Assembly: GCA_030447805.1 (NCBI GenBank)
Contig: JAUJOE010000004.1
Location: 99,522-141,074 of the forward strand
DNA: 41,553 bases
Direction: 5' to 3'
Origin: Nocardioidaceae bacterium
Lineage (GTDB): Bacteria > Actinomycetota > Actinomycetes > Propionibacteriales > Nocardioidaceae
Of this stretch, positions 19,181-29,278 are shown one piece after another. Both the position numbers and the translations under genes were made by a program. Within the stretch, counting starts at the first letter, position 1; every line of letters begins with the position of its first letter. The notes below the pieces were generated by a model, which did no database searches, had not been told where the DNA came from, and saw only the letters and a program-made list of their open reading frames with translations.

Positions 19181-20057
19181 GGCGGCGAACCACCCGCTGC
19201 ACCTCACCCGCAGTGGAGACGACGAAGCTGGGGTCAGCAGCGGCGAGGTGCAGTCGCGCAAACGCCAACGACTCGACCAGGTCGGCTCGCCTGGCTGCTC
19301 TTGTCGGCGCGCGCCTGGTGCTGATCTCGACGATCACACTGCCGGCGAAGCCGTTGAACGCCAGCCTCTCCAGCAGTTCAGCGCACGGCTGGTCACCGTG
19401 TCCCGGCACCAGGTGCTCGTCCTTTGCCGAGCCGCTGCCGTCAGCCAGGTGGACGTGGCGTAGCCGATCGCCCAGCTCAGCGGCCATGTGGAGCGGGTCG
19501 CTACCGGCGGTGGAGGTGTGTGACAGGTCGAGGGCCACGTTGGCGTAGCCATCGCCGACCGGGTTCCAGCTCGGAACGTAGGCCTGCAGCTCTCGCTTCG
19601 AGGCGCGCCAGGGATACATGTTCTCGACAGCAAACGCCACGCCGGTGTCGGCCTCCAGCCGCGCGATGCCATCGACGAAGTCGCGTGCGTAGTCGCGTTG
19701 CCACCGAAAGGGCGGGTGTACGACGACGATACCGGCGCCCAGCTCGCTGGCCATGTCGGCGCTGCGCTCCAGCTTCGCCCACGGATCAGTGCCCCACACC
19801 CGTTGGGTGATCAACAGGCACGGCGCATGTACGGCGCAGACGGGCACCTCGTGATACTCCGACAGATGCCTGAGGTCGTCGACGTCCTGGCTGGTCGGGT
19901 CGAGGCCGACCATCACCTCGACAGCGTCGTAGCCCAGCCGCCCGGCGAGATCGAAGGCGGTGGCGGTGTTCTCGGGGTAGACCGAGGCGGTGGACAGGCC
20001 GACGCGCACCGAGGCCCTGACGGCGCTAGAACGCCGCAGGGGCGCGTCACTGGTCAC
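19170..20057 (-). CDS. Sugar phosphate isomerase/epimerase-like TIM-barrel protein
   Basis: An AP-endonuclease-2/xylose-isomerase-like TIM barrel of about 295 aa. Metal-site-type motifs include [61 protein letters not shown] and IVEISTRR at successive strand ends. It probably acts on a sugar or polyol phosphate; the substrate is unknown. I chose GTG 20055-20057; an ATG at 20126 would overlap the ppx gene by 32 bp. The order Ppx/GppA, TIM barrel and ABC exporter is collinear on the minus strand. Confidence 0.85.
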   Translation of the reverse strand: MTSDAPLRRSSAVRASVRVGLSTASVYPENTATAFDLAGRLGYDAVEVMVGLDPTSQDVDDLRHLSEYHEVPVCAVHAPCLLITQRVWGTDPWAKLERSADMASELGAGIVVVHPPFRWQRDYARDFVDGIARLEADTGVAFAVENMYPWRASKRELQAYVPSWNPVGDGYANVALDLSHTSTAGSDPLHMAAELGDRLRHVHLADGSGSAKDEHLVPGHGDQPCAELLERLAFNGFAGSVIVEISTRRAPTRAARRADLVESLAFARLHLAAADPSFVVSTAGEVQRVVRRHAG

Positions 20058-20094
20058 AGCTTCCAGGGTAGGCGCGCTTTCCAGCGCCGGCCGG

Positions 20095-21018
20095 TTACAG
20101 CGAGTCGAGCTTCTCCAAGATGACACCTTCGCGCAGGGCCCACGGGCACATCTGCAGGGCGTCGATGCCGAAGAGGTCCATCACCGCCTCCGCCACCAGC
20201 CCGCCGGCGAGGAGCTGATTCGCCCGCGTGGCCGAGACACCCGGCAACGCGGCGCGCTGCTGGGTCGACATCGCGGCGATCTTGGGCAGCCACGTCTGCA
20301 GATCCGCTCGCGGCAGCACTCGGCGTACGAACGGGCCCTCCGGTGACGGAGCCGCGCCGCAGATGCGGGCCAGTGAGCGAAACGTCTTCGACGTGGCCAC
20401 GGTGTGGTCCCCAACGCCGGCGCGCAGCACCGCGCCTGCCTCCCGCGCCATGGTGGTACGAATGAACTTGCGCAGCGCGCGGACGTCGGCACTGCTGGGT
20501 ACGTCGTCGGGCAGCCAGTCGCGGGTAAGCCGGCCAGCGCCGAGCTCAAGGGACTGTGCCACGTCGGGAGCCTCATCTGGACCGACGGCGATCTCGAGCG
20601 ATCCACCACCGATGTCGAACACCGCGAGGCGGCCCGACGACCAGCCGAACCAGCGTCGGACAGCGAGAAAGGTCAGCCGCGCCTCGTCCTCACCGCTCAA
20701 CACCGCCAACCTGACGCCGGTCTTCTTGCGCACGACCGACAACACCTTGTCGGTGTTGGTGGCCTCCCTGATCGCCGATGTCGCGAACGCCGTGACCGAC
20801 TCACAACCCTGCTCCTCAGCCTCGATGAGCGCGGCACCGATGAAGCCGACCAGTGCGTCGACACCTGCCTCCGACAGCGCGCCCCCTGGGGTGAGGTGCT
20901 CGGCCAACCGCAACGGTTCCTTCTTCGACGACGCTGGCAGCGGAGCCGCACCCCGATGCGCGTCGACGACGAGCAGGTGCGCGGTGTTCGAACCTACGTC
21001 GAGGACAGCCTCTCTCAC
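20095..21018 (-). CDS. Ppx/GppA family exopolyphosphatase
   Basis: An ASKHA-fold phosphatase acting on polyphosphate or pppGpp. Phosphate-1 loop [15 protein letters not shown], the [13 protein letters not shown] segment, [14 protein letters not shown] and phosphate-2 loop [13 protein letters not shown] are all present. It lacks the C-terminal HD domain of long Ppx, so it is the short (about 307 aa) actinobacterial form. GTG 21016-21018 places the phosphate loop at the usual distance from the N-terminus; an ATG at 21096 would cross the start of the divergent VOC gene. Confidence 0.9.
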   Translation of the reverse strand: MREAVLDVGSNTAHLLVVDAHRGAAPLPASSKKEPLRLAEHLTPGGALSEAGVDALVGFIGAALIEAEEQGCESVTAFATSAIREATNTDKVLSVVRKKTGVRLAVLSGEDEARLTFLAVRRWFGWSSGRLAVFDIGGGSLEIAVGPDEAPDVAQSLELGAGRLTRDWLPDDVPSSADVRALRKFIRTTMAREAGAVLRAGVGDHTVATSKTFRSLARICGAAPSPEGPFVRRVLPRADLQTWLPKIAAMSTQQRAALPGVSATRANQLLAGGLVAEAVMDLFGIDALQMCPWALREGVILEKLDSL

Positions 21019-21085
21019 ACCGCTGAGGCTATCCGGTGGCGAAGGGAGGAGGGCGCTGTCAACGCGTTGCCGGCCGGGGGCAACA

Positions 21086-21733
21086 ATGACCTGCATGCGG
21101 CTGGACCATCTCTCCTACGCGGCGGGACCTCAAGGCCTCGCCGCCGCAACCGCCCGGCTCTCGGAACTGCTTGGCGAGAAGTTCCACGACGGTGGAGTCC
21201 ATCCCCGGTTCGGCACCCGCAACATGGTGTTGCCGCTGACCAACGGCCAGTTCCTGGAGGTGGTCGAGCCACTGGACCACCCGGCGTCGGACAAGGCCCC
21301 GTTCGGGCAGGCGGTGCGGACCCGCTCGGAGGCAGGCGGAGGATGGCTCGGCTGGGTCGTGGCGGTGAGCGACATCCGCGACATCGAGGCACGGCTGCAC
21401 CGAGAGGCCGTGACAGGGAGCCGCCACCGACCAGACGGCGTGGAGCTGTGCTGGAAGCAGATCGGCGTCAAGGGTCTGCAGTCCGATCCGCAGCTGCCGT
21501 TCTTCGTGCAGTGGCAGATCGACGACCGCCTGCACCCCTCGGCCGAGGCGACAGGTGACGTTGGGCTGTCCAAGCTGGAGATCGCTGGGAACCCCGAGCG
21601 GGTGGCGGAGTGGCTGGGGGAACCAGCGCAGCACCCGCTGGACCATGTGGACGTCGACTGGGTGGCGCCGTACGGCACCCCCGGCATCCTGGCGGCCAGC
21701 TTCAGCACCCCGGACGGCATCGTCCGGATCTGA
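21086..21733 (+). CDS. VOC/glyoxalase-like domain protein
   Basis: A 215-aa protein beginning [26 protein letters not shown], then [25 protein letters not shown], the pattern of the glyoxalase_3/VOC superfamily. His-and-Glu candidate ligands are in LDHLSYA and FLEVVEP, and a second half ends [12 protein letters not shown]. The substrate is unknown. ATG 21086 follows GGGGG by 5 nt; ATG 21095 is possible. It is divergent from the Ppx gene and 90 bp before radA. Confidence 0.82.
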   Translation: MTCMRLDHLSYAAGPQGLAAATARLSELLGEKFHDGGVHPRFGTRNMVLPLTNGQFLEVVEPLDHPASDKAPFGQAVRTRSEAGGGWLGWVVAVSDIRDIEARLHREAVTGSRHRPDGVELCWKQIGVKGLQSDPQLPFFVQWQIDDRLHPSAEATGDVGLSKLEIAGNPERVAEWLGEPAQHPLDHVDVDWVAPYGTPGILAASFSTPDGIVRI

Positions 21734-21810
21734 GCCGGCGGACGGCAGGTGCCCGGCTTTGGCCTCAGTAAGGCTGCCCCGCGCCATCCGTAAATGTCGG
21801 CTGCTGGTCC

Positions 21811-21816
21811 TAGCGT
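21811..21816 (+). promoter_or_regulatory. -10 box of a leaderless radA transcript
   Basis: TAGCGT (TANNNT) ends 7 nt before the radA ATG at 21824 and no ribosome-binding site is present, so transcription would start at or next to the start codon. Confidence 0.4.
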
Positions 21817-21823
21817 CGGGGCC

Positions 21824-23251
21824 ATGGCCAAGACAGCAAGCAAGCGACAACCGACCGAGTACCGCTGCGTCGACTGCGGCTGGAACTCGGTGAAGTGGGT
21901 TGGTCGGTGCGGCGACTGCCAGGCGTGGGGCAGCGTCGTCGAGCAGGCCGCGGGGCTGCGGGGCGGTACCGCCGCAGACGTGGCGCGACGAGCCGCGCTG
22001 CCCCTCTCCCAGGTCCACGCCCGAGCCGCGACCGCCACGCCAAGCGGGGTGGCTGAGCTTGACCGGGTGCTCGGCGGGGGACTGGTGCCGGGTGCTGTGG
22101 TGCTGCTCGCCGGTGAGCCGGGCGTAGGAAAGTCAACCCTGTTGCTCGAGGTAGCCGCCTCAGCGGCTCGGCGCGGCGCGAAGACGCTCTACGTCACCGG
22201 GGAGGAGTCAGCGTCCCAGGTCAGGGTGCGCGCCGAGCGCACCAGCGCGGTCGAGGACGCCATCTTCCTCGCCGCAGAGGTAGACCTCGAGGCGGTGCTG
22301 TCACAGGTCGCCGCTGTGCAGCCAGACCTGCTCGTCATCGACTCCGTCCAGACAGTCGCCAGCCGCGATGTCGACGGAGCAGCCGGGGGCGTCACCCAGG
22401 TCCGGGCCGTCACGGCGGCGCTGGTGCGGCTGGCAAAGGAACGCCACCTCCCGATCCTGCTCGTCGGACACGTCACCAAGGACGGCTCCATCGCCGGTCC
22501 GCGAGCCCTCGAGCACATCGTCGACGTGGTGTTGCAGTTCGAAGGTGAACGGCATTCCCGGCTTCGACTTCTTCGCTCCACCAAGAACCGCTTCGGGCCG
22601 GTCGACGAGATCGGCTGCTTCGACCTTTCCGACGCTGGCATCGTCGAGGTGGTAGACCCGACCGGGCTTTTCGTGTCCCGACACCCTGAACCGATGTCCG
22701 GCACGTGTCTTACTGTCACGTTGGAAGGCAGACGTCCGCTGCTCGCCGAGGTGCAGGCGCTGGTGACTCCGCACACGACGCCACAGCCTCGACGTGCCGT
22801 CAGCGGGCTCGACGCGTCGAGGCTCGCCATGCTGCTAGCAGTGCTCGAGCGCCGAGTCGGCCTCAAGCTGGCTCTGCACGACATCTACGCAGCGACAGTC
22901 GGCGGGGCAGCCTTGCGCAACCCAGCGGCAGACCTGGCCGTGGCGATTGCCTTGACCAGCGCAGCGGTCAACGCGGTGGTTCCCGAGCGGGCGGTTGCAT
23001 TCGGCGAGGTCGGGCTCGCCGGGGAGTTGCGCCGAGTGCCCAACGTTCGCCAGCGCCTCGCTGAGGCAGCCCGGCTCGGCTTCACCCATGCAGTGATACC
23101 GGCCGAGCACGCACCGGCGCCTGGCCCGGTGCCGACAGTGGCGGGCCTCACCGTGATGGAGTGCCCCGACCTGTTCAGCGCGTTGGTGGCCCTTCGCCTG
23201 GTGGCGCGACCAGCCGGCCGGCAACCGCGTGAACTCCACGTCGTGGGCTGA
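21824..23251 (+). CDS. radA: DNA repair protein RadA
   Basis: A 475-aa branch-migration ATPase in recombination. Zinc finger Cys15, Cys18, Cys29 and Cys32 (CVDC...CGDC), RecA-like core with Walker A GEPGVGKST at 97-105, Walker B LLVIDS at 169-174, the RadA-specific KNRFG at 254-258, and a C-terminal Lon-protease-like domain (VGGAALRNPAADLAVA, FGEVGLAGELR). It is followed by disA, the usual actinomycete and Bacillus neighbour, whose activity RadA is known to inhibit. The frame is open to 21794 but starts at ATG 21824, next to the predicted -10 box. Confidence 0.95.
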   Translation: MAKTASKRQPTEYRCVDCGWNSVKWVGRCGDCQAWGSVVEQAAGLRGGTAADVARRAALPLSQVHARAATATPSGVAELDRVLGGGLVPGAVVLLAGEPGVGKSTLLLEVAASAARRGAKTLYVTGEESASQVRVRAERTSAVEDAIFLAAEVDLEAVLSQVAAVQPDLLVIDSVQTVASRDVDGAAGGVTQVRAVTAALVRLAKERHLPILLVGHVTKDGSIAGPRALEHIVDVVLQFEGERHSRLRLLRSTKNRFGPVDEIGCFDLSDAGIVEVVDPTGLFVSRHPEPMSGTCLTVTLEGRRPLLAEVQALVTPHTTPQPRRAVSGLDASRLAMLLAVLERRVGLKLALHDIYAATVGGAALRNPAADLAVAIALTSAAVNAVVPERAVAFGEVGLAGELRRVPNVRQRLAEAARLGFTHAVIPAEHAPAPGPVPTVAGLTVMECPDLFSALVALRLVARPAGRQPRELHVVG

Positions 23252-23329
23252 CCACCCCCTGCGTTGCTTGCCCGCGACGGTTATCTGCTGCCCCTAGAAT
23301 TAGCCCAACAACAGTGGCGAGGGGGAACG

Positions 23330-24415
23330 GTGGTCAGCGGCGAGAAACTTGCGGCGAACGCGCGGCTGCGCGCTACCCTCGCCGCGGTCGCGCCCGGAAC
23401 CAAGCTGCGTGAGGGACTCGAGCGGGTACTGCGGGGACGGACGGGCGCCATCGTCGTACTCGGCTACGACAAGACAGTCGAGTCGTTGTGCACCGGGGGC
23501 TTCGTGCTTGACGTCGAGTTCAGCGCGACCGGGATGCGAGAGCTGGCGAAGATGGACGGCGCGATCGTCTGCGACCGCGACGGCGACCGGATCTTGTTGG
23601 CCGGCGTGCACCTCATGCCTGATTCCGCGATTGCCACGACCGAGGCCGGCACCCGCCACCGCACGGCCGAACGGGTAGCGCGGCAGACTGGGCTGCCCGT
23701 GATATCGGTGTCGCAGTCGATGAACACCATCGCCTTGTACGTCGGTGAGTCCCGCTACATCCTCGAGCACACGGCGTCGATCCTGTCCAGGGCGAACCAG
23801 GCGCTGGCCACGCTCGAGCGTTACAAGCTCCGACTCGACGAGGTCACCAGCACGCTGTCGGCATTGGAGATCGAAGATCTGGTCACCGTGCGAGACGTAG
23901 CCGCTGTCCTGCAACGCTTGGAGATGGTCCTGCGCATCGCCACCGAGATTGAGGACTACGTACTGGAGCTAGGGACCGATGGGCGGCTGTTGTCGTTGCA
24001 GCTCGACGAGCTCGTCGCCGGCGTTGAGCAAGAACGCGAGCTCGTCGTGCGGGACTACCTGCCAGCAGGGCGCCGCGCCCGGACTCCAGAAGCCGTCCTC
24101 GCGGACGTCGACGCCTTGTCGGCGACTGACCTGCTTGACATCGCCGTCGTCATCCGGCCGCTCGGGGTCGGCGGCGCCGAAAGCCTCGACAGCGCAGTGA
24201 GCCCGCGCGGCTACCGCCTGCTCGCCAAGGTGCCGCGACTCCCGGGGACCGTTGTCGAGCGGCTGGTCGACCACTTCGGCACCTTGCAGAAGCTGCTGGC
24301 TGCGGGCACCGACGACCTGCAGGCTGTCGACGGTGTGGGCGACACCAGGGCACGGTCCGTGCGCGAGGGCCTTTCCCGGCTGGCCGAGTCCAGCATCCTG
24401 GAGCGCTACGTCTAG
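23330..24415 (+). CDS. disA: DNA integrity scanning diadenylate cyclase DisA
   Basis: It makes c-di-AMP from two ATP and pauses at branched DNA. The 361-aa product has the DAC domain with DGA at 76-78 (KMDGAIVCD) and RHR at 109-111 (AGTRHRTAE), then a helical linker and a C-terminal helix-hairpin-helix domain (LQAVDGVGDTRARSVREGL). GTG 23330 has GAGGGGG upstream, preferred over the open extension to 23264. The stop overlaps the convergent membrane-protein stop by 3 bases. A TAGAAT near 23295 could be a -10 box but has no good -35. Confidence 0.95.
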   Translation: MVSGEKLAANARLRATLAAVAPGTKLREGLERVLRGRTGAIVVLGYDKTVESLCTGGFVLDVEFSATGMRELAKMDGAIVCDRDGDRILLAGVHLMPDSAIATTEAGTRHRTAERVARQTGLPVISVSQSMNTIALYVGESRYILEHTASILSRANQALATLERYKLRLDEVTSTLSALEIEDLVTVRDVAAVLQRLEMVLRIATEIEDYVLELGTDGRLLSLQLDELVAGVEQERELVVRDYLPAGRRARTPEAVLADVDALSATDLLDIAVVIRPLGVGGAESLDSAVSPRGYRLLAKVPRLPGTVVERLVDHFGTLQKLLAAGTDDLQAVDGVGDTRARSVREGLSRLAESSILERYV

Positions 24416-25245
24416 CGCTTGGCGGACCGGGGCGGCGCGGTGACGTCGAAGTACGCCTTGTGCGGTTCCCCGCCGATGAACGCAGCCTCCACCCAGTACC
24501 CGCCCGGCGGAGCGACTTGCCCGGGCGCCGTGCACTCGACGGTGGACCGGTGACCATTCCACTGGAACTGGTAGACGGTCGCGGGGTCACTTCGCACCAC
24601 GAGCTGCTTGGCCAGTAGCGCGTCGGGACAATCGTTGCTGGACCAGACCACGTCTGGCCCCGAAGTCACCCTCACCACGGTGGTGTCAGGCGTGATCGCC
24701 AAGGTGCACGCCGAAGCGGTGCGCGGCAGCCGCAAGACGAAGGTGGCGGTGTTGCTGCGCCCCTCGACCGAGTCGGCCACGTCTATCGACATGTCCACCT
24801 GGCTGGGGTCGCAGCTGCCGGTAGGCCGCTCGAGCGGGGTCTGCTGGGTGCTGCTCGGCTGGCTGCCGGTGGTGCCCTGGGGGTTGCGAGCTGAAGTCGG
24901 ACCTGACCCCGGGTCGGTGGTGCGAGAGGTCGGGCCAGCAGTCGAGGGCGGGCCAGTTGTCGAGGTCGGGCCAGTTGTCGAGGTCGGGCCGGCGGCTGGG
25001 GAGCGTTGCCCGCTTGCCGGAACTCTCGGCGGTTCCAGCATCGCCTGGCCGCCACCGGTTGGCTCCACCCCAGCCGGCCCGTTGCCGGCTGGGCCCGCCG
25101 TCGGCCCGGATCCGTCGGCGCTGTCGCCGCCCACCAGCCACCAGACCCCGACCGCGAGGATCGCCGCCAGCGCCACGGCCAGAAGCCGCCGGACCCAGTA
25201 CACCCGCGGCGGGAGAGGTCCCGCCGGCCGCATCACCGTGCTCAC
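24412..25245 (-). CDS. Membrane-anchored Pro/Thr-rich protein of unknown function
   Basis: A 277-aa protein: a short cytoplasmic start with RRL, one transmembrane helix at about 20-42 (LLAVALAAILAVGVWWLV), a low-complexity Gly/Pro/Thr/Ser linker at about 43-145 with tandem TSTTGP repeats, and a folded C-terminal domain. That domain has four cysteines (GSCDP, SACTL, NDCPD, VECTA) that could form disulfides outside. The domain ends PGGYWVEAAFIGGEPHKAYFDV, a beta-sandwich-like pattern. No family is recognised. GTG 25243-25245 is the likely start, 6 nt after a TAGCGT -10 box. It is divergent from mutY. Confidence 0.8.
   Translation of the reverse strand: MSTVMRPAGPLPPRVYWVRRLLAVALAAILAVGVWWLVGGDSADGSGPTAGPAGNGPAGVEPTGGGQAMLEPPRVPASGQRSPAAGPTSTTGPTSTTGPPSTAGPTSRTTDPGSGPTSARNPQGTTGSQPSSTQQTPLERPTGSCDPSQVDMSIDVADSVEGRSNTATFVLRLPRTASACTLAITPDTTVVRVTSGPDVVWSSNDCPDALLAKQLVVRSDPATVYQFQWNGHRSTVECTAPGQVAPPGGYWVEAAFIGGEPHKAYFDVTAPPRSAKR
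24926..24997. repeat. 18-bp tandem repeat in the PT-rich linker
   Basis: Four contiguous 18-bp units (24926, 24944, 24962, 24980) based on GAGGTCGGGCCAGTTGTC on the plus strand; they code TSTTGP/PSTAGP on the minus strand. All keep frame. Confidence 0.75.
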
Positions 25246-25251
25246 GTTGCA

Positions 25252-25257
25252 ACGCTA
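25252..25257 (-). promoter_or_regulatory. -10 box of a leaderless transcript for the PT-rich protein
   Basis: On the minus strand TAGCGT lies 6 nt before the GTG at 25245, with no ribosome-binding site, as expected for a leaderless mRNA. Confidence 0.35.
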
Positions 25258-25296
25258 ACTCCGGGGAGCCGACATCTTTGGCATCATCGCCTCGAC

Positions 25297-26187
25297 ATGC
25301 CTGCATCAGCCGTCCACCAGCCGCTCCTCTCCTGGTACTGCGCTAACGCCCGCCGGTTGCCGTGGCGCGAGCCGGGCACCGACGCTTGGCGAATCTTGGT
25401 CAGCGAGGTCATGCTGCAGCAGACCCCGGTGTCCCGGGTGCTCCCCGTCTACGAGTCGTGGGTGGCGCGCTGGCCGGCGCCGCACGCTCTCGCCAGCGAC
25501 TCCGCGGGCCAGGCGGTGCGGATGTGGGGACGTCTCGGCTATCCCCGCCGAGCGTTGCGCTTGCACGAGGCGGCCGTGCTCATCGACGGGCAGCACAACG
25601 GGATAGTCCCCGAGACGTACGCCGAGTTGCGCGCCCTACCCGGCGTCGGCGACTACACCGCCGCAGCGGTCGCGGCCTTCGCCTACCGGCGACGGGCGGT
25701 GGTCCTCGACACGAACGTGCGCAGAGTTCTCGGCCGCGTGTTCGCCGGGGTGGCCCACCCCAACCGGGGCGTCACGGCCGCCGAGCGGCGACTGGCTGAG
25801 CAGGTCCTCCCAGACGACGGCCCAACTGCCGCGGCATGGAGCGTCGCGGCGATGGAGCTCGGCGCGGTGCTGTGCACGGCGCGGGCCCCACGTTGCGCCG
25901 ACTGCCCGATCAGCGGGCTCTGCGCCTGGAGACGGCGCGGCTACCCGGCTGGCGACAACAACCGCTCTGGCGGCCAGCGCTACGCCGGCACCGACCGGCA
26001 GTGCCGCGGTCGAATCCTGGAATCGCTACGCGGCAGCGACGTGCCGGTGCCGCGGCAGGTGGTCGACGCAGTGTGGAGCACTGCACCGCAACGCGAACGC
26101 GCCCTGCGCTCCCTTCTCGACGACGGCTTGGTCGTGGAGACGAGCGAGGGCGCGTTGGCGTTACCTGACGAGGCCACGTCCAGCTAG
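25297..26187 (+). CDS. mutY: A/G-specific adenine glycosylase
   Basis: It removes adenine mispaired with 8-oxoguanine. The 296-aa product has catalytic Glu37 (LVSEVMLQQT), helix-hairpin-helix LPGVGDYTA, catalytic Asp138 (VVLDTNVRR) and a [4Fe-4S] cluster Cys193-X6-Cys200-X2-Cys203-X5-Cys209. The C-terminal MutT-like domain of E. coli MutY is replaced by a short winged-helix-like tail, as in other actinomycetes. ATG 25297 was chosen because the N-terminal WY/LPW motif follows at normal distance. The stop is 10 bp from the convergent clpC stop. Confidence 0.95.
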   Translation: MPASAVHQPLLSWYCANARRLPWREPGTDAWRILVSEVMLQQTPVSRVLPVYESWVARWPAPHALASDSAGQAVRMWGRLGYPRRALRLHEAAVLIDGQHNGIVPETYAELRALPGVGDYTAAAVAAFAYRRRAVVLDTNVRRVLGRVFAGVAHPNRGVTAAERRLAEQVLPDDGPTAAAWSVAAMELGAVLCTARAPRCADCPISGLCAWRRRGYPAGDNNRSGGQRYAGTDRQCRGRILESLRGSDVPVPRQVVDAVWSTAPQRERALRSLLDDGLVVETSEGALALPDEATSS

Positions 26188-26196
26188 CCGCATGGG

Positions 26197-28701
26197 TCAG
26201 CCGGGCGGCGGTAGCGCCTCCTCGATCGGCGGAGCGTCGGGCAGCTCCGATTTGGCCGTACCGGAGAACGTGAAATGGGCCTCTGGTCCCTCGCCCTCGA
26301 CATCGACCAGCACGATCTGACCAGGCCCGACCTCGCCGTACAGCATCTTCTCGGCAAGGGTGTCCTCGAGGTCCCGCTGGACGGTACGGCGAAGTGGTCG
26401 AGCGCCCAGGACCGGGTCGAAGCCGCGGGTGGCGAGCAGCTCCTTGGCGGCGCGGGTGAGCTCCAGACCCATGTCGCGGTCCTTCAGCCGCACCTCGACA
26501 GCGGTGATCATGAAGTCGACCATCGAGATGATCTCGTCCTTGGTCAGCGGCGGGAACACGATGATCTCGTCGACCCGGTTGAGGAACTCTGGCCGGAAGT
26601 GCTGCTTGAGCTCCTCGGTGACCCTGGACTTCATCCGGCCGTAGGAGCCGGCGACGTCCCCGGCCTGCTGGAAGCCGAGGTTGACACCCTTGGCGATGTC
26701 TCTGGTGCCGAGGTTCGTCGTCATGATGATGACGGTGTTCTTGAAGTCGATGACGCGACCTTGGGAGTCGGTCAACCGGCCCTCTTCGAGGATCTGCAAC
26801 AACGAGTTGAAGATGTCGGGGTGGGCCTTCTCGACCTCGTCGAACAGCACAACCGAGAACGGCTTGCGGCGTACCTTCTCGGTCAGCTGACCACCCTCCT
26901 CGTAGCCCACGTAGCCAGGCGGGGAACCGAACAGCCGCGAGATCGTGTGCTTCTCGGAGAACTCGCTCATGTCGAGCTGGATCAGCGCGTCGGCGTCACC
27001 GAACAAGAACTCCGCCAACGTCTTGGACAACCACGTCTTTCCGACACCTGAGGGCCCGGCGAAGATGAACGAACCGCCGGGACGCTTGGGGTCCTTGAGT
27101 CCGGCGCGGGTACGGCGGATGGCCCGCGACAGCGCCCGGATTGCCTCGTCTTGGCCGATGACCCGCTTGTGCAGCTCGTCTTCCATCTTGAGCAGGCGGG
27201 TCGACTCAGCCTCGCTGAGCTTGACGATCGGGATGCCGGTTGCGGCGGCGAGGACCTCGGCGATCAGCTCCTCGTCGACCTCGGCGACGACATCCATGTC
27301 GCCGGCCTTCCACTGCTTCTCCCGCTCGGTCTTGGCGAGGATGAGCTTCTTCTCCTCGTCGCGAAGCGAGGCTGCCAGCTCGAAGTCCTGCGCGTCGATG
27401 GCGCTCTCCTTCTTGCGGCGGACTCCGGCGATCTTCTCGTCGAACTCCCGCAAGTCCGGCGGGGCCGTCATCCGCCGGATCCGCAACCGGGAGCCGGCCT
27501 CGTCGATGAGGTCGATGGCCTTGTCGGGCAGGAAGCGGTCGGAGATGTAGCGGTCGGCCAGCGTTGCCGATGAAACCAGCGCCTCGTCGGTGATCGTGAC
27601 GCGGTGGTGGGCTTCATACCGGTCGCGCAGGCCCTTGAGCATCTCGATCGTGTGGGCGATGGAGGGCTCGGCGACCTGGATGGGCTGGAACCGCCGCTCG
27701 AGTGCGGCGTCCTTCTCCAGGTGCTTGCGGTATTCGTCGAGAGTGGTGGCGCCGATCGTCTGCAGCTCACCCCGGGCCAGCATCGGCTTGAGGATGCTGG
27801 CGGCATCGATCGCACCCTCGGCGGCGCCGGCGCCGACCAACGTGTGGATCTCGTCGATGAACAGCACGATGTCGCCGCGGGTGCGGATCTCCTTGAGCAC
27901 CTTCTTCAGCCGCTCTTCGAAGTCGCCGCGGTAGCGGGAACCAGCGACAAGTGCTCCGAGGTCGAGGGTGTAGATCTGCTTGTCCTTGAGCGTCTCGGGC
28001 ACGTCACCTTTGACGATGTCTTGAGCCAGTCCCTCGACGATGGTGGTCTTGCCGACTCCGGGCTCACCGATGAGCACCGGGTTGTTCTTGGTTCGGCGGG
28101 ACAGGATCTGCATGACCCGCTCGATCTCTTTCTCGCGGCCGATGACCGGGTCGAGCTTGCCCTCCCGGGCAGCCTGGGTGAGGTTGCGGCCGAACTGGTC
28201 GAGCACCAGCGACGACGACGGCGCGCCTTCGGTGGCTGCCCCGGCAGTGGCGGTCTCCTTGCCCTGGTAGCCGCTGAGAAGCTGGATGACCTGTTGACGC
28301 ACCCGGTTGAGGTCAGCACCGAGCTTCACCAGGACCTGCGCGGCCACGCCCTCACCCTCGCGGATGAGGCCCAACAGAATGTGCTCGGTGCCGATGTAGT
28401 TGTGGCCGAGCTGCAGCGCCTCGCGCAGGCTCAGCTCAAGCACCTTCTTGGCGCGCGGCGTGAACGGGATGTGCCCGCTGGGCGCCTGTTGCCCCTGGCC
28501 GATGATCTCCTCGACCTGGGCCCGGACCGCCTCGAGCGAGATGTTGAGGCTCTCGAGGGCCTTGGCAGCCACGCCCTCACCTTCGTGGATGAGGCCGAGG
28601 AGGATGTGCTCAGTGCCGATGTAGTTGTGGCTGAGCATCCGGGCCTCTTCCTGGGCCAGGACGACCACCCGCCTCGCGCGGTCGGTGAACCTCTCGAACA
28701 T
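26197..28701 (-). CDS. clpC: ATP-dependent Clp protease ATP-binding subunit ClpC
   Basis: A 834-aa AAA+ unfoldase feeding ClpP. Two N-terminal Clp repeats ([20 protein letters not shown]; the second near [21 protein letters not shown]), first AAA domain with GEPGVGKTT and [12 protein letters not shown], a UVR coiled segment ([24 protein letters not shown]), and second AAA domain with GPSGVGKTW and [16 protein letters not shown]. The tail has the [16 protein letters not shown] sensor region. The residue right after the second Walker A is Trp where ClpB/ClpC relatives almost always have Glu (GKTELSK). ATG 28699-28701 is preferred; an in-frame GTG at 28710 is 2 nt from AAGGAG. Confidence 0.96.
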   Translation of the reverse strand: MFERFTDRARRVVVLAQEEARMLSHNYIGTEHILLGLIHEGEGVAAKALESLNISLEAVRAQVEEIIGQGQQAPSGHIPFTPRAKKVLELSLREALQLGHNYIGTEHILLGLIREGEGVAAQVLVKLGADLNRVRQQVIQLLSGYQGKETATAGAATEGAPSSSLVLDQFGRNLTQAAREGKLDPVIGREKEIERVMQILSRRTKNNPVLIGEPGVGKTTIVEGLAQDIVKGDVPETLKDKQIYTLDLGALVAGSRYRGDFEERLKKVLKEIRTRGDIVLFIDEIHTLVGAGAAEGAIDAASILKPMLARGELQTIGATTLDEYRKHLEKDAALERRFQPIQVAEPSIAHTIEMLKGLRDRYEAHHRVTITDEALVSSATLADRYISDRFLPDKAIDLIDEAGSRLRIRRMTAPPDLREFDEKIAGVRRKKESAIDAQDFELAASLRDEEKKLILAKTEREKQWKAGDMDVVAEVDEELIAEVLAAATGIPIVKLSEAESTRLLKMEDELHKRVIGQDEAIRALSRAIRRTRAGLKDPKRPGGSFIFAGPSGVGKTWLSKTLAEFLFGDADALIQLDMSEFSEKHTISRLFGSPPGYVGYEEGGQLTEKVRRKPFSVVLFDEVEKAHPDIFNSLLQILEEGRLTDSQGRVIDFKNTVIIMTTNLGTRDIAKGVNLGFQQAGDVAGSYGRMKSRVTEELKQHFRPEFLNRVDEIIVFPPLTKDEIISMVDFMITAVEVRLKDRDMGLELTRAAKELLATRGFDPVLGARPLRRTVQRDLEDTLAEKMLYGEVGPGQIVLVDVEGEGPEAHFTFSGTAKSELPDAPPIEEALPPPG

Positions 28702-28871
28702 ACGACTCACTGCTCCTTGGTTGTGCGCTGAACACCATGCTAGTCCGAGCCGTCGACGACCCGAGCCATGAGAAAGCGGCGCTGTGTACTAGCAACCAGG
28801 GGGCGGCCGGGGATGTTCCCGGCAGCTGCTACCGAAGTTGAGAAGCTGCTTCTGCCGGCAGCGGCGAAGCG

Positions 28872-29201
28872 TCAGTTGGCCGCGTCGTACGCCGCTTTGA
28901 CCTCCGCAGGCACCCGGCCCCGGTCGGAAACCTGGTAACCGTTCGCCCGGGCCCAGTCACGGATGTCGGAAGGGTTGCTGCCAGAGCCGCTTCGGCTGCG
29001 TTGAGACTTGCGCGACCCACGACCGCCGGATGATCGTCGCGCTGCCGCGACATACGGGGCGAGTGCGTCGCGCAGCTTAGCTGCGTTCTTGGCGGAAAGG
29101 TCGATCTCGTACGTCGACCCATCCAGACCGAATCGCACCGTTTCTTCGGCGGTGTCGCCATCAATATCGTCTTCTAGCACAATGTGCACACGCTGCGCCA
29201 C
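28872..29201 (-). CDS. lsr2: Lsr2 nucleoid-associated protein
   Basis: A 109-aa H-NS-like silencer of AT-rich, often foreign, DNA. The N-terminal dimerisation domain is AQRVHIVLEDDIDGD through IDLSAKNAAKLRDAL. A Ser/Gly/Arg linker follows, then the DNA-binding domain IRDWARANGYQVSDRGRVPAEV with the minor-groove RGR at about residues 95-97. GTG 29199-29201 follows AAAGGA by 8-9 nt. It sits between lysS and clpC as in many actinomycetes. The 170 bp between it and clpC must contain the clpC promoter; TAGCAT near 28740 is a weak candidate. Confidence 0.95.
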   Translation of the reverse strand: MAQRVHIVLEDDIDGDTAEETVRFGLDGSTYEIDLSAKNAAKLRDALAPYVAAARRSSGGRGSRKSQRSRSGSGSNPSDIRDWARANGYQVSDRGRVPAEVKAAYDAAN

Positions 29202-29278
29202 TGACAAAATCCTTTCCTTAGAGGTGTTTCGGACAGGATAACAGCGATCCCATAAGGCCGCGAGTTGGGTCGGCACGC

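Noticed and set aside
23268..23300. disA promoter with TAGAAT -10
   Set aside because: The nearest -35-like hexamers are 21-25 bp away, too far for a confident call.
28702..28871. ClgR or HspR operator before clpC
   Set aside because: I looked for the inverted-repeat motifs and found no convincing match.
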